A DNA stretch of 64,000 bases from Symbioplanes lichenis (GTDB lineage: Bacteria > Actinomycetota > Actinomycetes > Mycobacteriales > Micromonosporaceae). The translations under genes and the position numbers were made by a program. Shown in pieces: positions 35,026 through 42,006 of this stretch (the first letter of the stretch is position 1; each line of letters begins with the position of its first letter). The notes under the pieces were generated by a model. The model saw nothing but the letters and a program-made list of their open reading frames with translations. It ran no database searches and was not told the origin of the DNA. The stretch is taken from NCBI RefSeq assembly GCF_030709675.1, contig NZ_JAUZQD010000018.1, forward strand, positions 62,001 through 126,000, given 5' to 3'.

Positions 35026-36225
35026 ATGCGCTTCTTCTCCAACGACGCCCGCGAGTCCACCGACGACCGGGAGCCGGACGACGCCCGGGACACCGCCGAC
35101 GACCGTACCGAGCGGATCCAGTCCGAGCCGGTGGCCGTGCCGGGCCAGCGCCCGCCCTCCCCCTGGGCGACGCCCGCCGACGACCGCCGCGACAACGTCC
35201 AGGCCGAGGCCGCGCCGGCCTACGACGACGACCCCGACCGTACGCAGTACCAGCCGACCGGCTACGGCGCGGTCCCCGTCGCCGCCGCGGTGTCCGCGCG
35301 TGACCAGGAGACGGCCACCCACGCCGACACAGCTCCCGTCGACACCCCGCCCGTCGTCACCCCCGTGGGCACCGTCGACTCCCCCACTCCGGACAACACC
35401 ACGACCTACCCGGGCCCGAGCGACCCCGAGGCGCACCGCGACGAGGTCGTCGACGTGCCGCTGGACGACCAGGGCACCTTCGACGACCCGAAGGTCGCCG
35501 ACGAGACGCAGCGGATCGACACCGCCGCGACGCCCGATGACCGGACCGCCGATGACCGGATCGGCGAGCCGGCGCTGAAGGACGACGGCGGCTTCGACGA
35601 CCCGCAGGCGGTCGACCCGGCCACCGACAAACCGCTGCGTGACAGCGACAGCGACAACGACAGCGACGACACGGCCGGCCGCTCCGAGCACCACCACCTC
35701 GAGGCGCTCGACGCCCGGCCCGGCGACGACAAGCCCGGCACCGAGGCCCCCGCCCAGGACGAGCCGATCGCCGAGCCGATCGTCGCCGCAGCCGTCCCCG
35801 TCGCCGCCGTGGCCACCACCCCCGGCGCCACGCCGTCAGCCACCACGCCCGGCGCCACGCCGACAGCCACCACGCCCGGCGCCAACACGCCCGGCGCGTC
35901 CGCGACGGACGAGACCGGATCCGCGACGGGAAAGGCCACGACCGTGACCGAGAAGACCGGGTCCGCGCCGGAGCAGGCGTTCTTCGCCGAGGGTGACGTG
36001 CACGGCTTCCAGGAGCGGTGGCGCGAGGTGCAGCTGCGCTTCGTCGACAGCCCGAAGGAGGCCGCCGACGAGGCCGCCAAGCTGGTCGACGAGGCGGTCG
36101 ACAAGCTCACCGCCAGCCTGCGCTCGCACAAGGACGAGCTGGCCGGCGAGCACGACGACACCGAGGCCCTGCGCGTGCAGCTGCGCGGTTACCGGGACAT
36201 CCTCAACCGGATCCTGGGGCTCTGA
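35026..36225 (+). CDS. Long acidic disordered protein with C-terminal helical domain
   Basis: The 399-aa protein has about 300 residues of acidic, Pro/Thr/Asp-rich disordered sequence, with a near-perfect ATTPGATP repeat around 275-300, and ends in a compact helical domain (about 318-399: GFQERWREVQLRFVDSPKEA, then LRVQLRGYRDILNRILGL). This domain matches that of the upstream gene, 11 bp away, so both are probably made together. No signal peptide or TM is visible. Function unknown. Confidence 0.8.
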   Translation: MRFFSNDARESTDDREPDDARDTADDRTERIQSEPVAVPGQRPPSPWATPADDRRDNVQAEAAPAYDDDPDRTQYQPTGYGAVPVAAAVSARDQETATHADTAPVDTPPVVTPVGTVDSPTPDNTTTYPGPSDPEAHRDEVVDVPLDDQGTFDDPKVADETQRIDTAATPDDRTADDRIGEPALKDDGGFDDPQAVDPATDKPLRDSDSDNDSDDTAGRSEHHHLEALDARPGDDKPGTEAPAQDEPIAEPIVAAAVPVAAVATTPGATPSATTPGATPTATTPGANTPGASATDETGSATGKATTVTEKTGSAPEQAFFAEGDVHGFQERWREVQLRFVDSPKEAADEAAKLVDEAVDKLTASLRSHKDELAGEHDDTEALRVQLRGYRDILNRILGL

Positions 36226-36247
36226 AGAAGCGACCGGCACGAACCCG

Positions 36248-36278
36248 GCGCGGGGAGACCTTGACGGTTTCCCCGCGC
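36248..36278. terminator. Bidirectional hairpin between convergent genes
   Basis: GCGCGGGGA and TCCCCGCGC pair perfectly, with an inner CC/GG, between the 36225 and 36299 stops. Only a short TT follows. Confidence 0.6.
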
Positions 36279-36298
36279 TTGCGCGTGTCCGAAGGTGT

Positions 36299-36781
36299 CT
36301 AGAGCTCGGATCCCACCGTGGCGGCCGGCTCGGTCACCGTCGGGTCCGTCGGCTCGGGCTCCACGGACGGGCTGACGTCTGTCGGATCCGGGGCCGGCTC
36401 GCTCGTCGACTCCGTCGGCGGGAAGCTCGGCTCCTCCGTCTCCTCGGGTGCCGGCGAGCTGCTCGGCGCGGCCGGCGCCGCGCTGGTCTCCGATGTGGAC
36501 GGCGACGGTGCGGTCGTGGCCGGGCGCGAGCGCTCGGGGCGGACGCGCTGCGGCTCCGGGTCCGTGGTGGTCGTGGTGCCGCGCACCGGGACCGGATCGG
36601 CCGGAACCTCGCCCGCGCCGGTGCCGCCCTGCGGGGTGAGCACGTCGTTCTGCTTCACCGTGACGGCGGGCGGCCGCCCGGGGGTGACCGTCGACTCGCC
36701 GAACTGGGCGCCGAGCCACAACGCCGGTCCGAGACCGACCGCGACGAGCGCCCCGAAGAGCGCCAGGGGTCCTCGTTCCAT
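36299..36781 (-). CDS. Pro/Thr/Ser-rich membrane-anchored or secreted protein
   Basis: The 160-aa product starts MERGPLALFGALVAVGLGPA, one hydrophobic helix serving as anchor or uncleaved signal, and continues with a disordered wall-spanning-type region rich in Pro, Thr, Ser and Glu (TTTTTDPEPQRVRPE, PAPDPTDVSPSVEPEPTDPT). GGGAGGGGG lies before ATG 36781. A GATT-N15-GGGTAG element upstream on the minus strand (about 36836-36860) is a weak sigmaB-like candidate. No enzymatic domain. Confidence 0.7.
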   Translation of the reverse strand: MERGPLALFGALVAVGLGPALWLGAQFGESTVTPGRPPAVTVKQNDVLTPQGGTGAGEVPADPVPVRGTTTTTDPEPQRVRPERSRPATTAPSPSTSETSAAPAAPSSSPAPEETEEPSFPPTESTSEPAPDPTDVSPSVEPEPTDPTVTEPAATVGSEL

Positions 36782-37004
36782 CAGCGCCCCCTCCCCCCGG
36801 TCCTGACCCGATGATTGCCTGCTCACCTGGGTCTGCTCTACCCATTTACGCGAACGGCAATCGAATCCCCCGTGGTGTCAGTGTGACGTCGCGGGCGGCG
36901 GCGGACGCCGACCAGTCGGGCATGCGACCGCGCCACCGGGGAACACGGACAGGGCGGCCCGCCGGTTCAACGCCGGGCCGTGTCCTAAGGGGACGGATCA
37001 GCTG

Positions 37005-38975
37005 TCAGCGGGTGCTGGCGAGGAACGTCACCGCGTTGTCGAGGGCGGCCCACCCGCCGGGCAGCTCGTCGCTGTCGAGCGCCGCGCGGACGGTGAGCGT
37101 GCTGCCGCTGCGCAGGTCGAGGGACCAGCTGCGGCGGCGGAGCTGGGTGGCGGTGGCCACGTCGGCATAGGCCACGAAGCGCGTCTCGGTCTCGCGGTGG
37201 GCCGGGTCGGCCGCGGCGATCCGGGCCAGGCGCCGCTTGGCCGAGCCGTTCTGCGAGCGGGGCAGCCCGGGAACCAGCACCAGCCCGGTGTCGACGATGA
37301 GCAGGTCGGTGCGGGCGCCGTCGACGACCAGATTGACCACGCCGCCGACGACCTCGGGGCGGGCCGCCGGGGTGTCCGCCCCCGGCGCGGCGGCGACGTC
37401 GATGCCCCGCTCGGCGAGGCGGGCCCGGGCGTCGGCGGCGGTGGCCGGCGCCACGGCGGCCGCGGCGAGGCTGGCGAGGTCGAGGTGCGAGCCGTCGGCG
37501 CCGACCAGCTCGGCCGTGCCCGTCCAGCTGTGCCGCCAGCGGGCCGCGCCGCTGTGCAGGGCCGCGAGGGCGAGCAGCAGCGTGACCAGCTCGGTGACGC
37601 GCCGCCCGGTCTCCTCCGCGGTCTGGCCCGGGAAGACGGTCTCGGTGACCGGCCCCAGCTTGTCGTCCTCGGCCAGCTTGAGCACGTCGGCGGCGGTGGC
37701 GAGGGGGCTGCCGGCCGCGCGGGAGAGGGCGGCGAGGGCGGCGTCGGCCTCACGCTGCATCTCCGCGGTGCGCGCGGCGCCGAAGAACTCGTCCCAGCCG
37801 ACCCGGGTGCGCCCCTGCGCCGGATAGGCGACCTGCTGCAGCGCGCGGCCGAGCCCCGGCAGGTCGGGGATCAGCGCCGGCTGCGTCTCGGAGGCGGCCG
37901 GCGGCGCGTCACCCTCCGGAGCGGGCGGCGGACTGTCGCCCTCCGAGGCGGGCGACTCGGAACCGGCGGCAGGAGCCTCCGCCGAAGGAGAGCCGGCGGC
38001 AGTCTTGGCCGGGGCCGCGGACGAGACCGCTGCCGTCGCGGGGACGGGCGCGGGCGCGATGGCGGCCAGGGCCGTCAGGCGCTCCCGGCGCGGCGGGTGG
38101 GTGTCCCAGCTGGAGGGCTCGGCCGGCTCGCGCGAGCGGACCAGCGCGATCTCGTCGGCCCGCGCCGCCAGCACCCGGAGGAAGCCGCCGAACACGTCGT
38201 CGGGCACGTGGCCGGCCTGCCAGCCCGGCCCGAGGTATTCGGCGTGGAAGACGCGGTGCACGGCGTCGAGCGCGGGCAGGTCGCGCAGCACGGCGGCGGC
38301 GGCCTCGGGCCCCGCGAACTCGGCGGCGATGCGGTCGGCCTGCAGCTCCTGGGCCCGGCTGAACGGGGCGTCGACGCGCCGGTAGAACTTGGCGTAGGCC
38401 CGCAGGAGCGGTCCCGCCGGGTTGCGCCGGGAGATGCGCGGGACGACCCGGCCGACGGCGGTGCGGCCGCGCCAGGCCAGCGGGGCGAGGCGGCCCAGCC
38501 GCGGGGAGAAGTGGCCGAGCTCGTGGGCGGCGACCGCGCGCAGGTGCGCGGCGTCCCAGGCCTGAAGCAGGGGCAGGCCGAGATAGAAGTCGCGGCGGCC
38601 GCCGGCGAGGCCGAGCAAGCGGGTGCGCTCGATGAGCTTGGCCACGGCGTCGGCGACGATCGTCACCCGATCGGGGGCCCGGGTGCCGGCGGCCGCGGCG
38701 GCGCCGTCGAGCAGGGCCCACAGCTCGGGGGCGTCCTGCCGGGTGACGGGGATGCCGACCGGCTCGGGGCGCCGGGTGTGCAGGGCGCGCCAGGTGGCAT
38801 AGGCCATGACCCCCACCGTGGCGATGCAGACGGGCAGGCCGAGACGCAGCACGGCGCCCCGGGGCAGCGTCGACAGGACCAGCATCACGGGCACGACGAC
38901 CAGCGCAAGCTGCACTGCCGCCGCGGCCAGGAACCCGGCCAGCGCGGCGGTCGAAGCCCACACCAACTTCTGCAC
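37005..38975 (-). CDS. M48-family membrane metallopeptidase with extra C-terminal region
   Basis: The 656-aa protein has two N-terminal TM helices (about 8-35 and 43-65), then an M48 peptidase domain with HExxH at 151-155 (AAHELGHFSP) and a downstream glutamate ligand E210 in AQELQADRIAAEF. A Pro/Ala/Ser-rich linker (about 310-365) leads to a roughly 290-residue C-terminal part without a family I recognise. HtpX/Ste24-type proteases degrade damaged membrane proteins; the C-terminal part may be a regulatory module. The 223-bp gap to the 36781 gene holds no gene. Confidence 0.85.
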   Translation of the reverse strand: MQKLVWASTAALAGFLAAAAVQLALVVVPVMLVLSTLPRGAVLRLGLPVCIATVGVMAYATWRALHTRRPEPVGIPVTRQDAPELWALLDGAAAAAGTRAPDRVTIVADAVAKLIERTRLLGLAGGRRDFYLGLPLLQAWDAAHLRAVAAHELGHFSPRLGRLAPLAWRGRTAVGRVVPRISRRNPAGPLLRAYAKFYRRVDAPFSRAQELQADRIAAEFAGPEAAAAVLRDLPALDAVHRVFHAEYLGPGWQAGHVPDDVFGGFLRVLAARADEIALVRSREPAEPSSWDTHPPRRERLTALAAIAPAPVPATAAVSSAAPAKTAAGSPSAEAPAAGSESPASEGDSPPPAPEGDAPPAASETQPALIPDLPGLGRALQQVAYPAQGRTRVGWDEFFGAARTAEMQREADAALAALSRAAGSPLATAADVLKLAEDDKLGPVTETVFPGQTAEETGRRVTELVTLLLALAALHSGAARWRHSWTGTAELVGADGSHLDLASLAAAAVAPATAADARARLAERGIDVAAAPGADTPAARPEVVGGVVNLVVDGARTDLLIVDTGLVLVPGLPRSQNGSAKRRLARIAAADPAHRETETRFVAYADVATATQLRRRSWSLDLRSGSTLTVRAALDSDELPGGWAALDNAVTFLASTR

Positions 38976-39079
38976 GCGGCCAGCCTAGGCGGCGGGTCCG
39001 ACACCGCGCGGAGCGCCTACCCCTGGCGGCCGGCCCGCGTACGGCGCTGACCAGCGGAGATCAGGGACGGCCGGGCCAC

Positions 39080-39101
39080 CGAAATTTAAGGAAGATTTTC
39101 G
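39080..39101. promoter_or_regulatory. AT-rich inverted repeat before the P450
   Basis: CGAAA and TTTCG flank TTTAAGGAAGAT, an AT island in a GC-rich gap, about 50 bp before the P450 ATG. It could be a promoter element or regulator site. Confidence 0.35.
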
Positions 39102-39151
39102 CCGGCCGGGCGCGGGCGTTTCGGTGTCCCGCCAGCGGGGATCCTTCGGCC

Positions 39152-40366
39152 ATGGCCCTTCTCGACCAGACCGCGCTCGCGGCGATCAAGGGATACGCCT
39201 GGCTGCCCGACCTGCGCCGCGCCGCCGGCGGCCGCCCGGTGCATCTGCGGGCGATGGGACAGCCGGCCGTCGCCCTGTGCGGGACCGACGCGACCCGGTT
39301 CTTCTACGCCGAGGGCAACCTCGAGCGGCACACGGCCCTGCCGGCGCTGGTGGTGAGCACGCTCTTCGGCCGCGGCGCCGTGCACACCCTCGACGGCGAC
39401 GCCCACCGGGTGCGCAAGGCGCTGTTCACGTCGCTGCTGCTCGGCGACGGCATCGCCGAGGCGGCCAAGCTCACCGGCGAGGCGTTCGACCAGGCCGCGG
39501 ACTCGTGGCGCGGCGCCGGCCCGGTGGTCCTCTTCGAGGAGGTGGCCAAGGTCATCGCCCGGGGCATGACGCGCTGGACCGGCGTACCCGTGGCGGACGA
39601 CGAGATTGACGGCCTGGCGGCGGATCTCGTCGCGATGGTGGACGGCTTCGCGACCGTCGGCCCGCGCTATGCCCGGGCCCTGGTCGCCCGCCGCCGGCGC
39701 GAGCAGTGGCTGGCCGCTCTGATCGACCGGGTACGCGACAACCAGCTCGACGCCCCCGCCGAGGCCCCGTTCACCCAGGTCGCCCTGTTCGCCGACGAGC
39801 GCGGCGAACTCGACGCCCGGACCGCCGCCGTCGAGCTGCTCAACATCATCCGTCCCGCCACGGCCGTCACGTGGTTCGCCGCGTACGCCGCGCACGCCCT
39901 CGACCGGCACCCGCAGCACGTGACGCCGTTGCGCGCGGGCGACGACGAGTTCACCACGGCGTTCGTGCACGAGGTGCGCCGCTTCTACCCCTTCGCGCCG
40001 TTCCTGGGCGGCCGGGCCACCCGCGACCTGACCTTCGACGGCGCTCAGATCGCCCGGGGCACCCTGGTGCTGCTCGACGTCTACGGGCAGAACCACGACC
40101 CGGCGCTGTGGGCCGACCCGTACGACTTCCGCCCCGCGCGCTTCCTGGACCGGCAGCCCGGCGAGTTCGACCTCATCCCGCAGGGCGGCGGCGACCCGCG
40201 TACGGGCCACCGCTGCCCCGGCGAGAAGATGACGATCGCCCTGCTCGGCACGCTGGCGCAACGGCTCGCCGCGCTCGACTACTACGTGCCGCCGCAGGAC
40301 CTCTCGATCAACCTGAGCCGCATCCCCGCCAAGGTGAAGAGCGGCTTCGAGATCGGCGTGCTCTAA
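39152..40366 (+). CDS. CYP152-family fatty-acid peroxygenase (cytochrome P450)
   Basis: This 404-aa P450 has the heme loop GGGDPRTGHRCPGE with proximal C355. Instead of the usual acid-alcohol pair in helix I it has NIIRPATAVTW with R234-P235. An Arg-Pro at this place, 121 residues before the Cys, equals R242-P243/C363 of Bacillus P450 BSbeta and marks CYP152. Such enzymes use H2O2 directly to hydroxylate or decarboxylate fatty acids, needing no reductase, and none is encoded nearby. Its stop overlaps the convergent GH20 gene by 4 bp. Confidence 0.9.
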   Translation: MALLDQTALAAIKGYAWLPDLRRAAGGRPVHLRAMGQPAVALCGTDATRFFYAEGNLERHTALPALVVSTLFGRGAVHTLDGDAHRVRKALFTSLLLGDGIAEAAKLTGEAFDQAADSWRGAGPVVLFEEVAKVIARGMTRWTGVPVADDEIDGLAADLVAMVDGFATVGPRYARALVARRRREQWLAALIDRVRDNQLDAPAEAPFTQVALFADERGELDARTAAVELLNIIRPATAVTWFAAYAAHALDRHPQHVTPLRAGDDEFTTAFVHEVRRFYPFAPFLGGRATRDLTFDGAQIARGTLVLLDVYGQNHDPALWADPYDFRPARFLDRQPGEFDLIPQGGGDPRTGHRCPGEKMTIALLGTLAQRLAALDYYVPPQDLSINLSRIPAKVKSGFEIGVL

Positions 40367-41826
40367 GCCCAGTCGATCTCCGGGGCGGGGTGGAAGGCCA
40401 CGCCCCGGTGGCGCCAGCGGGGGCCGAGGCCGGCGAGACGGCGGCGGAAGGACTCCCAGTCCCGGGCCGCGCGCGGCGACCAGGCGATCTCGGCCACGGC
40501 GGGGAGCCGCGGAAACGCCATGACCTGGGCGTCGGCCAGGCTGCGCAGGGTCTCCGACCACAGCGGCGCGGCCACGCCGAGCAGGTCGGACTCCCCCACG
40601 CCGGGGAGCCGGTCGGCCGGGTCCCACGAGTACGCCCGCTCGACGCTCACCGTGCCCGCCCAGTCCAGCCCCAGCGGGGTGTCCGCGGCGTACTTCATGT
40701 CGAGGTACGACCGGTCGGCCGGCGACATGATGACCTTGTTGCCCCGGGCCGCGGCGCCGGCCGTGCCCGCGTCGGTGGCCTCGATCCGCCAGTACTGGGT
40801 GACGGCGTCCGGCGGCAGCTCGACGGCGGCCATCTCGTGCCAGCCGACGGGCCGCTTGCCCGTGGCCGCCACCAGTGGCAGCACCCGTTCGATGAAGGTC
40901 CGGTAGTCCTCGGCCGTGGTGGCCTGCGCCTCGTCGCCGCCGATGTGCAGGTAGGGCCCGGGGGTCAGCGCGGCGACCTCGCGGAGCACGTCGGCCACGA
41001 AGGCGTACGTCTCCTCCTTGCCGGCCACCAGCGAGCTGTAGCCGACCTCGAGGTCCGTACGCGGCTCCGGCGCGATGCCGTCGGCGGTCAGCTCCGGATA
41101 CGCGACCTGCGCGGCGTTGACGTGCCCGGGCATGTCGATCTCGGGCACGACGGTGACGAAGCGCTCGGCGGCGTACGCGACGATGTCGGCGTACTGGTCC
41201 TTGGTGTAGAAGCCGGGACCGGCCCCGTCGACGCCCGTGCCCGCGCCGCCGCTGATCGCCGTGAGCTTGGGCCAGCTGTCGATCTCGAGGCGCCAGCCCT
41301 GGTCGTCGGTCAGGTGCAGGTGCAGGTGGTTGACCTTGAAGGGCACGACCTGATCGAGGTACGCCTTGACCTCCGCGACCGTGAAGAAGTGCCGCGCCAC
41401 GTCGAGCATGACGCCGCGGTAGCCGAAGCGCGGCCGGTCCTCGATCACGCCGCCGGGCACCGTCCAGGCGACGTCCTGGGGCGTGCCGGCCTCGATCTCG
41501 GCGGGCAACAGCTGGCGCAGTGTCTGGACGGCATAGAACAGCCCGGCCGGGTCGCCGCCGGTCAGCTCGACGCCGCCGGTCGACACCTCCAGCCGGTACG
41601 CCTCCGGGCCGAGCGCCGCGTCGAGACGCAACCTGATCGCGCCGTCGTCGCTGCGCGGCAGGACGTGTCCGGTGGCCGGGCGCAGGGCCGCGAGCAGGTG
41701 CTCCGCCACCTTTTCCGTGCCGGGGGCGGCGCTGACGGACGTATAGGAATCAAGGGTCCAGGACACGGCCGGGGCGGGCCGCACCGAGGCCGGGACGGGA
41801 ATCACATCGCCGAGAGCTTTCGTCAC
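40363..41826 (-). CDS. GH20 beta-N-acetylhexosaminidase
   Basis: The roughly 487-aa enzyme has an N-terminal GH20b domain (about 1-120) and a TIM barrel with GYRGVMLDVARHFFTVAEVK, HLHLTDDQGWRLEI, VPEIDMPGHVNAA and the catalytic Asp-Glu pair in LHIGGDEAQATT. It removes terminal GlcNAc from chitooligosaccharides or wall fragments. No signal peptide is visible, so it is probably cytosolic. GTG 41826 is chosen; an in-frame start at 41877 adds a basic extension over the likely promoter region. Confidence 0.92.
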   Translation of the reverse strand: MTKALGDVIPVPASVRPAPAVSWTLDSYTSVSAAPGTEKVAEHLLAALRPATGHVLPRSDDGAIRLRLDAALGPEAYRLEVSTGGVELTGGDPAGLFYAVQTLRQLLPAEIEAGTPQDVAWTVPGGVIEDRPRFGYRGVMLDVARHFFTVAEVKAYLDQVVPFKVNHLHLHLTDDQGWRLEIDSWPKLTAISGGAGTGVDGAGPGFYTKDQYADIVAYAAERFVTVVPEIDMPGHVNAAQVAYPELTADGIAPEPRTDLEVGYSSLVAGKEETYAFVADVLREVAALTPGPYLHIGGDEAQATTAEDYRTFIERVLPLVAATGKRPVGWHEMAAVELPPDAVTQYWRIEATDAGTAGAAARGNKVIMSPADRSYLDMKYAADTPLGLDWAGTVSVERAYSWDPADRLPGVGESDLLGVAAPLWSETLRSLADAQVMAFPRLPAVAEIAWSPRAARDWESFRRRLAGLGPRWRHRGVAFHPAPEIDWA

Positions 41827-41877
41827 GACGTTAACTCTAAACGCTCTTTCCAGTTTCCCGGAGCCGCGCCGGGTCAT

Positions 41878-42006
41878 GGAAGGGCCGGGTCGTGAAAGGG
41901 GGCCGCGCGGGCGGCAGGCGGCCGCGCCGCATCCCGGAAGGGGGCCGCGCGCGACCGGCAGGGGGGCGGCCGGCCGCGCGCGGACCCGGTCAAGGAATGG
42001 CCGGCA
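41878..42006. repeat. GC-rich intergenic repeats
   Basis: GGAAGGGGGCCGCGCG-like units occur at about 41895 and 41935, and CCGCGCGCG pairs with CGCGCGCGG further right, giving a hairpin that could terminate the flippase-acyltransferase transcript. No gene. Confidence 0.45.

Noticed and set aside
41826..41877. N-terminal extension of the GH20 enzyme
   Set aside because: The added residues are basic and would cover the AT-richer likely promoter region; GTG 41826 gives the normal family start.
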